Shown here one piece after another: positions 1-7,945 of a stretch of 37,654 bases of DNA (the stretch's first letter is position 1; each line of letters begins with the position of its first letter). The stretch is from Candidatus Omnitrophus magneticus (GTDB lineage Bacteria > Omnitrophota > Gorgyraeia > Tantalellales > Tantalellaceae). Under the pieces are notes generated by a model, which was not told where the DNA came from, did not search any database, and saw only the letters and a list, made by a program, of their open reading frames with translations. The translations under genes and the position numbers were made by a program. The stretch lies in contig JYNY01000221.1 in assembly GCA_000954095.1 (NCBI GenBank), positions 1 through 37,654 of the forward strand, given 5' to 3'.

Positions 1-365
1 ATTGGATGGAACGATTTGATTATAAAGAAGCTGGACACGGGCTTCTTTTAATGGCCTTTTTGCAGAGAGTAATCAATGGAGGCGGCAGAATTGATCGTGA
101 AATGGCGGTTGGCCGAGGACGAACAGATTTAACCATTGAATTCGCCGGCGATACCTTTGTTTTGGAACTAAAATTAAAAAGAGACAGCGATAGTAAAGAA
201 GATGGCCTCGACCAAATTTCACGCTACCTTGACACACTCGGCATGACAAAAGGGTATCTTATTTTATTTGAAATAAAACCTTCCAGTATTATTCCATGGG
301 AAACCCGCGTTAAATGGGAAGATATTTCTCATCAGAATAAAAATATTACTATCGTGGAAATGTGA
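1..365 (+). CDS. AAA ATPase/PD-(D/E)XK nuclease, C-terminal part only (cut by window edge)
   Basis: This is the 3' end of a gene that begins before the window. The frame is open from base 3 (a Trp codon) with no stop upstream, and the first in-window ATG at 6 corresponds to an internal residue (Leu in the next copy), so it is not the start. The visible residues match the last ~120 residues of the two complete paralogues that follow. They carry the nuclease signature: Asp in GRTD, then ELK as the E-x-K pair, then a DQISRYL helix. At nucleotide level it is nearly identical to the second copy over ~290 bases, differing mainly at GCGATACC versus GCGAAACA and in the last 40 bases. Its stop is 53 bases before the next start, so it belongs to the same tandem set. 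Function is inferred from the family: a P-loop ATPase coupled to a nuclease-like domain, with no known substrate. Confidence 0.85.
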   Translation, partial: WMERFDYKEAGHGLLLMAFLQRVINGGGRIDREMAVGRGRTDLTIEFAGDTFVLELKLKRDSDSKEDGLDQISRYLDTLGMTKGYLILFEIKPSSIIPWETRVKWEDISHQNKNITIVEM

Positions 366-418
366 GACAACTTGTTGTTTGATTTATAAATAAAAATAAA
401 ATTGGAGGAAATTTTAAA

Positions 419-1978
419 ATGAAAAGTAAACGATATTTTAATACAACTGGTTTTTGTATGCCTGAAAGACATTATATGGTTGACCCTTTGCGCAACCAAA
501 AAATCATATTCGATTTAATAGAGAAGACGCAGTACTTCACAATCCACGCGCCAAGGCAGACAGGAAAGACTACGCTTTTACATGAATTAGCGCATAGATT
601 AAATAAAGAAGGAAATTATATTTCAGTAGTGTTTTCGGTAGAGTCCGCGGGGTATCGGTCTATAACTGAAGAAACCGCGAATTTAAAAATAATAAATTCT
701 CTTTATGAATCATGCGAGTTATTTATTTCTAAGGAGTTATGGCCGAAAAAGTCGCTAGCAGATGAAAAGTGTTCTTTACAGACTTATTTAAATAATTGGG
801 CGGGTTCTCAAAAAAAACCAATAGTTTTATTATTAGACGAAATAGATTCGTTATATGATGACGTATTAGTATCAGTGCTAAGACAACTACGTAATGGTTT
901 TCAAGGAAGGCCAAAACATTTTCCATCAACCATAGCTTTAGTGGGATTAAGAGATGTTCGGGAATATAAAACAAAAGTCCGTCCGAGTGAAGTGTCTCTA
1001 GGCTCCGGTTCGCCCTTTAATATAAAAGCGGAATCAATTCTTTTAGGAACATGGACAAAAGAAGAAATAGCTGAATTATACAGTCAGCACACAAAAGATA
1101 CAGGGCAGATATTTTCAAAAAAAGTAATAGATAGAATCTATGAATTAACCGGAGGCCAGCCGTGGCTGGTAAACGCGGTAGCGAATGAAATAGTGGAGAA
1201 AATATTAAAAAGTGATTACACAAAAAAAATAACACTCGCTCACGCGGAAGAGGCGAAAGAAAATCTAATCGCGCGCAGAGACACGCATTTAGATAGTTTA
1301 TTAGATAAACTGAAAGAACCCAGAGTTAAAAACATTGTCAGTGCTATTATAAACGGCGATTCTCTTGTGTATGACAACTTCAATGATGATCTTAGATATG
1401 TTATAGATTTAGGAATTATCCGCAAAGAAAAATATGACATAATTTTTTCAAATGAAATATACCGAGAAATAATTCCTAGAGTTTTAAACTTTTCTATGCA
1501 AGAAAACATTAGAGAAGAAGGCATGACTTCTTGTTACATAAAACCTGACGCTAAGCTTGATATGGATAAACTATTAAAAGCGTTTCAAAAATTTTATCGC
1601 CGTAATAGTGAACATTGGCTAGAAAGATTTGATTATAAAGAAGCTGGACACGGGCTTCTTTTAATGGCCTTTTTGCAGAGAGTAATCAATGGAGGCGGCA
1701 GAATTGATCGTGAAATGGCGGTTGGCCGAGGACGAACAGATTTAACCATTGAATTCGCCGGCGAAACATTTGTTTTGGAACTAAAATTAAAAAGAGACAG
1801 CGATAGTAAAGAAGATGGCCTCGACCAAATTTCACGCTACCTTGACACACTCGGCATGACAAAAGGGTATCTTATTTTATTTGAAATAAAACCTTCCAGT
1901 ATTATTCCATGGGAAACCCGCGTTAAATGGGAAAATGTTTCTCATCAAAATAAAAAAATTACTGTTGTGGAAATGTGA
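419..1978 (+). CDS. AAA ATPase with C-terminal PD-(D/E)XK nuclease-like domain (copy 2)
   Basis: This 519-residue protein resembles the AAA_35/AAA-ATPase-like family often annotated simply as ATP-binding protein. The N-terminus has the family opening YFNTTGFCMPERHYM (6-20). Walker A is PRQTGKTT (45-52), Walker B is VLLLDEID (136-143) and a sensor-like LVGLRD lies at 174-179. A winged-helix-like region spans roughly 280-355. The C-terminal ~115 residues hold a nuclease-like core: D441, then E454-x-K456, and Q470. There is no signal peptide or membrane segment, so it is cytoplasmic. An upstream GGAGG (404-408) supports the ATG. It is flanked head-to-tail by near-identical paralogues with similar short spacers. 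Compared with copy 3, residues 1-88 are almost identical, but residues ~89-133 and ~313-400 diverge sharply. Role unknown; a defence or mobile-element link is possible but not shown. Confidence 0.88.
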   Translation: MKSKRYFNTTGFCMPERHYMVDPLRNQKIIFDLIEKTQYFTIHAPRQTGKTTLLHELAHRLNKEGNYISVVFSVESAGYRSITEETANLKIINSLYESCELFISKELWPKKSLADEKCSLQTYLNNWAGSQKKPIVLLLDEIDSLYDDVLVSVLRQLRNGFQGRPKHFPSTIALVGLRDVREYKTKVRPSEVSLGSGSPFNIKAESILLGTWTKEEIAELYSQHTKDTGQIFSKKVIDRIYELTGGQPWLVNAVANEIVEKILKSDYTKKITLAHAEEAKENLIARRDTHLDSLLDKLKEPRVKNIVSAIINGDSLVYDNFNDDLRYVIDLGIIRKEKYDIIFSNEIYREIIPRVLNFSMQENIREEGMTSCYIKPDAKLDMDKLLKAFQKFYRRNSEHWLERFDYKEAGHGLLLMAFLQRVINGGGRIDREMAVGRGRTDLTIEFAGETFVLELKLKRDSDSKEDGLDQISRYLDTLGMTKGYLILFEIKPSSIIPWETRVKWENVSHQNKKITVVEM

Positions 1979-2036
1979 GATAGCTTATCGTTTGATTTAT
2001 AAATAAACATGGAATGAATATGGAGGATTTTAAAAA

Positions 2037-3596
2037 ATGAAAAGTAAACGATATTTTAATACAACTGGTTTTTGTATGCCTGAAAGACATTATATGATTG
2101 ACCCTTTGCGCAACCAAAAAATCATATTCGATTTAATAGAGAAGACACAATATTTCACAATCCACGCGCCGAGGCAGACCGGGAAAACAACACTTTTACA
2201 TGAATTGGCGCATAGATTAAATAAAGAAGGAAATTATATTTCAGTAGTGTTTTCCGTAGAGTCCGCGGGGTATAGGTCTATAACTGAAGAAATCGCGAAT
2301 AAAAAAATTATTAATTCTCTTTACAGTTCAAGCGGCCAATATCTCAATAAAAAAAATTGTCCAATCCCGCCTGAAAAATATACTAAAGATTTAACATTAG
2401 AAAATTACTTAATAGATTGGGCTATTTCTCAAACTAAACCAATAGTTTTATTATTGGATGAAATAGATTCATTATATGACGATGTTTTAGTGTCAGTTCT
2501 TAGGCAGTTACGAAATGGATTCCAAATAAGACCAAAACGATTTCCTTCAACCGTGGCGCTTGTGGGATTAAGAGATGTTCGGGAATACAAAACAAAAGTT
2601 CGTCCGAGTGAAGTGTCGCTAGGCTCAGGCTCGCCCTTTAATATCAAAGCTGAATCAATTCTTTTGGGAACATTCACAAAAGAAGAAATAACTGAATTAT
2701 ACAGTCAGCACACAAAAGATACAGGGCAGATATTTTTAAAAGAAGTAGTAGATAGAATTTATGAATTAACCGGAGGCCAGCCGTGGCTGGTAAACGCTAT
2801 AGCGAGAGAAATAGTAGTAAAAATATTAAACGAAGATTTTACAAAAAAAATAACTCTAGATCATGTTGAATCCGCGAAAGAAAATATAATACAAAGACGC
2901 GACACGCATTTAGATAGTTTAATAGATAAACTGAAAGAGGAGCGGGTAAAAAATATAGTAAGCGCTATTATAAATGGAGACGGAGTTTTGTTTGACAACT
3001 ATGACGATTCGCTTCTATATTGCCGAGATTTAGGGATTATAAGCGAAACAAAACCTATAAGAATAGCTAATGAAATATACCGAGAAATAATTCCGAGAGT
3101 TTTAAATAGAAATTTGCAGGATAGTATTGAAGAAGAAGGCGAAACTAAATGGTATATAAAATCCAACGGTAAACTTGATATGGATAAATTATTAAAAGCT
3201 TTTCAAGAATTTTACAGTGAAAATTCTGAAGTTTGGCTTGAAAGATTTGATTATAAAGAAGCAGGCCCGCATTTACTTTTAATGGCGTTTTTGCAGAGAG
3301 TAATAAACGGCGGCGGCAGGATAAATCGCGAAATGGCAGTTGGAACAGGACGAACTGATTTACTTATAGAATTTAACGGAGATAAATTTGTTTTAGAATT
3401 AAAGTTAAAAAGAATGCCGTCCGCGAGACAAAAAGGCTTAGATCAAATCTCCCGCTATCTAGACACCCTCGGCATGACTAAAGGATATCTTATTTTATTT
3501 GAAATAAAACCTTCCAGTATTATTCCATGGGAAACCCGCGTTAAATGGGAAGATGTTACTTATCAGAATAAAAATATTACTATTTTAGAAATGTAA
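2037..3596 (+). CDS. AAA ATPase with C-terminal PD-(D/E)XK nuclease-like domain (copy 3)
   Basis: This protein is also 519 residues, with the same architecture as the preceding gene: Walker A PRQTGKTT near 45-52, Walker B LLLDEID near 137-143, and a C-terminal GRTD...ELK nuclease-like core. A GGAGG 11-15 bases before the ATG supports the start. The first ~270 bases are nearly identical to copy 2, including silent sites. They are followed by a short, strongly different stretch (bases ~2310-2435, residues ~92-133) and then near-identity again. A second divergent block covers residues ~313-400. The nuclease domain is more diverged here than between the other copies (GTGRTD and RMPSARQK in place of GRGRTD and RDSDSKED). 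The patchwork suggests recombination or gene conversion between paralogues. This is the last complete copy; the next genes are tRNAs on the other strand. Confidence 0.88.
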   Translation: MKSKRYFNTTGFCMPERHYMIDPLRNQKIIFDLIEKTQYFTIHAPRQTGKTTLLHELAHRLNKEGNYISVVFSVESAGYRSITEEIANKKIINSLYSSSGQYLNKKNCPIPPEKYTKDLTLENYLIDWAISQTKPIVLLLDEIDSLYDDVLVSVLRQLRNGFQIRPKRFPSTVALVGLRDVREYKTKVRPSEVSLGSGSPFNIKAESILLGTFTKEEITELYSQHTKDTGQIFLKEVVDRIYELTGGQPWLVNAIAREIVVKILNEDFTKKITLDHVESAKENIIQRRDTHLDSLIDKLKEERVKNIVSAIINGDGVLFDNYDDSLLYCRDLGIISETKPIRIANEIYREIIPRVLNRNLQDSIEEEGETKWYIKSNGKLDMDKLLKAFQEFYSENSEVWLERFDYKEAGPHLLLMAFLQRVINGGGRINREMAVGTGRTDLLIEFNGDKFVLELKLKRMPSARQKGLDQISRYLDTLGMTKGYLILFEIKPSSIIPWETRVKWEDVTYQNKNITILEM

Positions 3597-3756
3597 TAAC
3601 TTTAATTACTAAGTTAATATATCACATCAATTAAAATTATTTGGCCGCTACGAGTTTTTATAATGACAGTGTTTATGTGAGAAATAAAGGGATGTAATAT
3701 TCGTAAGAGGGTATCAGTTTTTTTAAAAATCTTATATAACCCGCAAGGATGCCCCG

Positions 3757-3788
3757 CGCCAAAATTTTATGGAATCCAAATTTTGGCG
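3757..3788 (-). terminator. hairpin overlapping the 3' end of tRNA-Arg
   Basis: An 11-bp perfect inverted repeat (CGCCAAAATTT / AAATTTTGGCG) encloses a 10-base loop. On the minus strand its first arm contains the tRNA-Arg discriminator base and CCA tail, so the hairpin begins inside the mature tRNA end and runs into the trailer. It could act as a weak intrinsic terminator, but it lacks a clean T-run after a GC-rich stem. A similar structure follows tRNA-Leu. Confidence 0.4.
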
Positions 3789-3859
3789 TGCCTGGAGGGA
3801 ATTGAACCCCCGGCCCACTGCTTAGAAGGCAGTTGCTCTATCCGCTGAGCTACAGGCAC
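3784..3859 (-). tRNA. tRNA-Arg (anticodon TCT)
   Basis: The minus strand folds as a cloverleaf: acceptor GTGCCTG pairs with CAGGCAC, the D arm contains AGCTCAGCGGATAGAGC, the anticodon stem is ACTGC/GCAGT around loop CTTCTAA, and the T arm contains GGTTCAATTCC. The anticodon read from the 7-base loop is TCT, which decodes AGA. The discriminator is G (3787) and CCA is encoded (3784-3786). It is the last of three minus-strand tRNA genes. Confidence 0.95.
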
Positions 3860-3964
3860 AAAGTATGACTTACAAGTGATTATTCGTTTTTAGTAGAACA
3901 ATAGTTCAAGGGGCAATAGACCGTAATGAAAATTTTTGTCTATTGATCTATTTGCTATTATTCT

Positions 3965-3990
3965 CCAAAATTTTTTATAAAAAATTTTGG
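3965..3990 (-). terminator. perfect AT-rich palindrome overlapping the 3' end of tRNA-Leu
   Basis: A 26-base perfect palindrome begins with CCAAAATTTT and ends with AAAATTTTGG. On the minus strand its first three bases are the encoded CCA of tRNA-Leu. It may terminate transcription or guide 3' processing. The stem is almost all A-T, so a conventional terminator role is uncertain. Confidence 0.4.
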
Positions 3991-4070
3991 TGCGGATGGA
4001 GGGATTTGAACCCACATGGTCACCCACTGGATTCTAAGTCCAGCGCGTCTGCCAGTTCCGCCACATCCGC
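3988..4070 (-). tRNA. tRNA-Leu (anticodon TAG)
   Basis: The minus strand gives acceptor GCGGATG paired with CATCCGC, a leucine-type D arm (TGGCGGAACTGGCAGACGC), and anticodon stem CTGGA/TCCAG around loop CTTAGAA, giving anticodon TAG (decodes CTA and probably other CTN codons). A long variable arm (TGGGTGACCATG) and T arm GGTTCAAATCC follow, then discriminator A (3991) and encoded CCA (3988-3990). The long variable arm confirms a class II tRNA. Confidence 0.95.
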
Positions 4071-4085
4071 GTAGTATTTATTTCA

Positions 4086-4105
4086 AAAAGGGTTATTTCC
4101 CTTTT
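4086..4105. other. small hairpin between tRNA-Leu and tRNA-Pro
   Basis: AAAAGGG and CCCTTTT form a 7-bp stem around a 6-base loop, 15 bases upstream of tRNA-Leu on the minus strand. Read on the minus strand it ends in a T-run, so it could partly terminate transcription coming from tRNA-Pro. It could also be chance in AT-rich DNA. Confidence 0.3.
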
Positions 4106-4257
4106 GTAGCATATCCCAATTTGAATTAACTAAAGTACCCTATGTTACAAAATTTTTTCCGCGCCATTTGGTGAGCAGTATGAAAAATTTTTGTAAATTT
4201 TTTAGTCTAAAAAGTAGTGTTATTCGCTACGGGCTATAGTTTGCGGGTTTATAAAAA

Positions 4258-4334
4258 TGGTCGGGGAGGAGGGATTTGAACCCACGACCCTCTGCTCCCA
4301 AAGCAGATGCGATAGCCAGCTACGCTACTCCCCG
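4258..4334 (-). tRNA. tRNA-Pro (anticodon TGG)
   Basis: The minus strand gives acceptor CGGGGAG paired with CTCCCCG, D arm GCGTAGCTGGCTATCGC, and anticodon stem TCTGC/GCAGA around loop TTTGGGA, giving anticodon TGG. T arm GGGTTCAAATCCC, discriminator A (4261) and encoded CCA (4258-4260) follow. A T-run comes straight after the CCA on the minus strand. A good promoter lies 21 bases upstream (4355-4383). Confidence 0.95.
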
Positions 4335-4354
4335 ACAGATTTCAAAGCGTCTGA

Positions 4355-4383
4355 ATTATATCAATCCCATATAGCTAAGTCAA
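4355..4383 (-). promoter_or_regulatory. sigma70-type promoter for tRNA-Pro
   Basis: Read on the minus strand, TTGACT (4378-4383) is followed after exactly 17 bases by TATAAT (4355-4360). The predicted transcription start is near 4348, about 14 bases before the mature tRNA 5' end at 4334. This is the clearest promoter in the window and probably drives tRNA-Pro, perhaps with the tRNAs downstream. Confidence 0.75.
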
Positions 4384-4479
4384 CTCACTTTTTATGCGGA
4401 GCCTTTAATCATAGGTTATTAAGACTTTTAACCGGGAAAGATTAACGTTATTTACTATGGGAAAATACATTTTTTTGGG

Positions 4480-4485
4480 TATAAT
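4480..4485 (+). promoter_or_regulatory. -10 element of a possible leaderless murI promoter
   Basis: TATAAT lies only 9 bases before the murI ATG, so a transcript starting ~7 bases downstream would have a leader of about 3-4 bases. No Shine-Dalgarno sequence is present before murI, which fits a leaderless message. No convincing -35 box is visible, so a promoter further upstream remains possible. Confidence 0.4.
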
Positions 4486-4494
4486 ACGTTTTAT

Positions 4495-5298
4495 ATGAAA
4501 TTCGATAAAAATAGTCCTATAGGTGTTTTTGATTCAGGTGTCGGCGGGCTTACGGTCGCGAGAGAGCTTAGGCGCTTTATGCCGAATGAAAATATTTTGT
4601 ATTTTGGAGATACAGCGCGCGTGCCTTACGGTAATAAATCCGCGGAGACAATCCAGCGTTTTTCAAAAGAGATAATGGATTTCCTTGGCCAACACGGTGT
4701 TAAGGTTATAGTTGTCGCTTGTAATACCGCGTCTAGTCTCGCCCTTCCATATTTAAAAAATAAATATAATTTTCCTGTCTTAGGCGTTATCTCGCCCGGG
4801 GCTCGTGAGGCTGTCCGCCTTTCAAAAAATAAACGTATCGCTGTAATAGGCACGCAAGCCACGATGAATAGCGGGGCGTATGAAAAAGAATTAAAAAAAA
4901 TAGATCAAAGAGTTAAGGTTTATTCAAAACCATGCGGCCTTTTTGTGCCCCTTGTGGAAAATCGTTTATACGATCGTCCATTCGCACGGGATATCGCGGC
5001 GTTATATTTAAAAGGATTCGAGAAAAAAAATATAGACACGCTGATATTAGGATGCACTCATTATCCTATTTTAAAAAATGTTATAGCAGATGTTATGAAA
5101 GGCACGGTACTTATTAATTCAGCTATCGCTGTGGCTAGAATGGTAAAAGAAAGGCTTGCCTCCGAAGGATTTTTGCAACCCGCGAATAGTCGTAAGGGAA
5201 CTATTAAGTGTTTTGTGAGCGATGATCCTGAAGGGTTTAAAAGAACAGCGCATATTTTTTTAAAAGAAAAAGTTTCCGTGAAAAAGGTATCGCTATGA
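4495..5298 (+). CDS. murI: glutamate racemase
   Basis: This cofactor-independent racemase converts L-glutamate to D-glutamate for peptidoglycan in the cytoplasm. At 267 residues it has the usual length. It shows GVFDSGVGGLTV (10-21), GDTARVPYGNKS (38-49), the first catalytic cysteine in VACNTAS (C76) and the second in LGCTHYP (C187). The ATG at 4495 begins just before the family-typical start and leaves only a few bases after a TATAAT box, with no ribosome binding site. The stop overlaps the next gene's start by four bases (ATGA), so murI and the fumarase alpha gene are probably translationally coupled. Both catalytic cysteines are intact. Confidence 0.97.
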   Translation: MKFDKNSPIGVFDSGVGGLTVARELRRFMPNENILYFGDTARVPYGNKSAETIQRFSKEIMDFLGQHGVKVIVVACNTASSLALPYLKNKYNFPVLGVISPGAREAVRLSKNKRIAVIGTQATMNSGAYEKELKKIDQRVKVYSKPCGLFVPLVENRLYDRPFARDIAALYLKGFEKKNIDTLILGCTHYPILKNVIADVMKGTVLINSAIAVARMVKERLASEGFLQPANSRKGTIKCFVSDDPEGFKRTAHIFLKEKVSVKKVSL

Positions 5299-6146
5299 GT
5301 ATAAGATTTATTTCAGCGAATGTTATTAAAGATAAAGTGAAAGAACTTTGTTTAAAGGCTAACACAGAATTGCGGTCTGATGTTTTAAAAGCGTTGAAAG
5401 CTTTACACGAAGAGGAAGACGCCCAGTCTACAAGTAAAGACATGATTCGCGTTCTTTTGAAGAACGCTGAAATAGCTTTTAAAGAAAAACTCGCTATATG
5501 CCAAGATACAGGAATGGCTACGATTTTTATTGAATTAGGAAATAACATAATGATACGCGGTGAAAATTTATTCAGCATAGTTGAAAACGCTGTTGGCGAG
5601 GCATATACGGAATACGGTTTTAGAGCTTCTATTGTTGATGATGCACTCGCGCGGAAAAACACAGGAAACAACACGCCCTCGGTAATTCATTTAAAAATAG
5701 TTGATGGAAATAATATACGAATAGATATTTTACCTAAAGGATTCGGGAGTGAAAATAAAAGCCGTATCGTTATGTTAAATCCTACTGCGTCTAAGGAAGA
5801 GATAATAGATTTTTGCGTTAGTGTTGTGAAACAAGCAGGGCCGGACGCGTGTCCGCCGTACGCGCTTGGTATTGGTATTGGCGGAACATTTGAAGGAGCG
5901 CCGTTACTCGCTAAACACGCGCTTTTAAGAGATGTTACTATTTCTTCTAATCAGCCCCACGTCGCTGAATTAGAAAAAGAAATAAAAAAAAGAGCGAACG
6001 ATTTAAAAATCGGTATTATGGGGCTTGGCGGGAAAAGTACGGTAATGGCCGTGAATATTGAAACCGGGCCAACGCATATCGCGGGACTTCCTGTCGCGGT
6101 AAATATTTCATGCCACGCGCTTCGTAGCGCCGGGGGAGTGATATAG
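5295..6146 (+). CDS. class I fumarate hydratase, alpha subunit
   Basis: This is the Fe-S hydro-lyase alpha half of a two-subunit class I fumarase (fumarate/malate interconversion), also related to tartrate dehydratase alpha. Its 283 residues match the split form. The three cysteines expected to hold the [4Fe-4S] cluster are visible: C69 in ICQDTGM, C186 in DACPPYALGIGIGGT and C273 in SCHALRSAGG near the C-terminus. It overlaps murI by four bases. In organisms with the split enzyme the beta subunit normally follows directly. Here the beta gene is 1.8 kb away, beyond an AIPR-family gene. A related tartrate dehydratase activity cannot be excluded from sequence alone. Confidence 0.93.
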   Translation: MSIRFISANVIKDKVKELCLKANTELRSDVLKALKALHEEEDAQSTSKDMIRVLLKNAEIAFKEKLAICQDTGMATIFIELGNNIMIRGENLFSIVENAVGEAYTEYGFRASIVDDALARKNTGNNTPSVIHLKIVDGNNIRIDILPKGFGSENKSRIVMLNPTASKEEIIDFCVSVVKQAGPDACPPYALGIGIGGTFEGAPLLAKHALLRDVTISSNQPHVAELEKEIKKRANDLKIGIMGLGGKSTVMAVNIETGPTHIAGLPVAVNISCHALRSAGGVI

Positions 6147-6229
6147 GTTAACGAAAAAAGATTAGCGTTATTTGTCATGGTGAATTGTATATTTTGGATT
6201 TATGAATAAATGTGGAGGAATGAAGTTTT

Positions 6230-7927
6230 ATGAATATAAATGCGGCAATAATTGATCAAAGAATAACCGGTCTTGTAGAAGAGATTCGTGATACGGCGAG
6301 GAAAGATTTACAAATAACAGATGAAGAAAAATTGAAATCATTGGCATTCCTTTATTTTTCGGTTAAAACTATTTTTTCAATCTACAATTTTTCAGAAGAA
6401 GAAATTTTTGACTGTATTACTGAAGGCGGGGAGGATTTTGGCGTTGACGCGATTCATGTTTCTGAAGAGATAGACAATGAGTTTACAGTTAGTTTGTTTC
6501 AAGTAAAGTATAAGAGAAATTTAGAAGGAGATTTTTCTTTTCCCGAGAAGGGCGTTAAAGCGCTTGTAAATGCTATCCGGTATATTTTTGATCCAAGTTT
6601 GGAATTAAAAAATATAAATAACAGATTGAAAATTAAAGTTGAGGATGTCCGTTCACTTATTAGCGACGGATTTTTTCCTAGAATACGCGCAATCGCGTGT
6701 AGTAACGGTATAAACTGGAATGATTCGGCACAAGAAGAAATAAATAGAGCCAATTTAGGAGGCCAAGTTAAATTTGAATATTGGAATCATGATAAATTTT
6801 TACAAATTTTGCAATCCGCTAAGTCTATTGATGATACTATTCAATTCTCCGGCGAAGCGACAGTTGAAAATTTTAATTATAGTAGCGTATTTGTTGGCCG
6901 CATTTCCGTGGAAGAAGTGGCAAATTTATTTAAGAGGCATGGAGAAGCCTTGCTTGATAAAAATATTCGTAAGTATCTAGGGCTTAAGGGAAATAGAGTG
7001 AATGAAGATATTAGAAAAACTTTAATAAGTGATGATCGTATTAATTTTTACTTTTATAATAACGGCGTCACTTTTATTTGCGATGATTTTTTATATAATA
7101 ATTTGCAACGAATGGATTATAAGGTGAAAGTGAAAAATTTACAGATAATAAACGGCGGGCAAACATGTATGACAATATATAAAACTTTATTAGAGGAGGA
7201 TCAAGCTTTATTCAAAGTTAGCCAAGAAGCATTTGTTTTAGTTCGATTATATAAAATAGAGAGAGGGCGAAATGATGAGAATTTTATTCGCAAGGTAACA
7301 TTCGCTACAAATAATCAAAATCCCGTGGATTTAAAAGATTTAAAGTCGAATGACGATGTTCAAAGACGATTGGAAGAAGACATAAAGAATTTATCTTTTC
7401 AATATCATAGAAAACGCGGGGATACACCATTAAAAAATACGGATATAACAATAGGAATCGCGGCTGAAGCTATTCTTTCTATTTTGCGCGAAAGGCCGAA
7501 TCAGGCAAAATTTTTCGCGCGGGAACATTTTGGAAAATTATATGACGAAATATTTAATGATTCATTGCGAGGCGCGCAAGTTATTGCCGCAGTTTTATTG
7601 TATCGTATAGCGGAAAATAAACGGAAACGCCCTCCAGCGGGTACGAAAGATTTTATAGTTTATGCGTCATGTTTTCTTGCTATGCGAATGGGAAAATATT
7701 TGTTACGGGATTTAGGATGTTCTAATATGGCAGAATTAGACCATAGGAATTTTTTAAAAGCTAAAAATTTAATAGAAAAAAATGGGGAGGAATATTTTAG
7801 GGCATCTATTGAAGACATTGATAAAGCGCTTAAGGAACTTTATGGGGATCGAGAAATTTCTATGCAACAACTGTCCGCGACTTTTAGGCGCGGTGATTTA
7901 ATATCTACATTAAAAGCAAAAGTATAA
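6230..7927 (+). CDS. AIPR-family protein (abortive infection/phage resistance type)
   Basis: The 565-residue protein matches the AIPR family by its central signature: YFYNNGVTFICDDF near 275-288, LQIINGGQT near 305-313 and VTFATNNQNPVDLKDL further on. The N-terminal ~100 residues carry a nuclease-like pattern, GEDFGVDAIHV (D73) followed by LFQVKYKR (Q91-x-K93), as in Mrr-type and PD-(D/E)XK folds. No membrane segment is seen. A strong GGAGGA lies 11-16 bases before the ATG. Family members are found in phage-defence settings, often with restriction-modification genes, but no partner methylase is present here. The gene sits between the two fumarase subunits, 83 bases after alpha and 18 before beta, which suggests insertion into the operon. 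Defence function is an inference from the family. Confidence 0.85.
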   Translation: MNINAAIIDQRITGLVEEIRDTARKDLQITDEEKLKSLAFLYFSVKTIFSIYNFSEEEIFDCITEGGEDFGVDAIHVSEEIDNEFTVSLFQVKYKRNLEGDFSFPEKGVKALVNAIRYIFDPSLELKNINNRLKIKVEDVRSLISDGFFPRIRAIACSNGINWNDSAQEEINRANLGGQVKFEYWNHDKFLQILQSAKSIDDTIQFSGEATVENFNYSSVFVGRISVEEVANLFKRHGEALLDKNIRKYLGLKGNRVNEDIRKTLISDDRINFYFYNNGVTFICDDFLYNNLQRMDYKVKVKNLQIINGGQTCMTIYKTLLEEDQALFKVSQEAFVLVRLYKIERGRNDENFIRKVTFATNNQNPVDLKDLKSNDDVQRRLEEDIKNLSFQYHRKRGDTPLKNTDITIGIAAEAILSILRERPNQAKFFAREHFGKLYDEIFNDSLRGAQVIAAVLLYRIAENKRKRPPAGTKDFIVYASCFLAMRMGKYLLRDLGCSNMAELDHRNFLKAKNLIEKNGEEYFRASIEDIDKALKELYGDREISMQQLSATFRRGDLISTLKAKV

Positions 7928-7945
7928 GAGGTTAATCAATTTTTT

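Noticed and set aside
4257..4445. 62-codon open frame beginning MVGEEGFEPTT
   Set aside because: It is the well-known false translation across the antisense of tRNA-Pro; the cloverleaf and encoded CCA explain the sequence.
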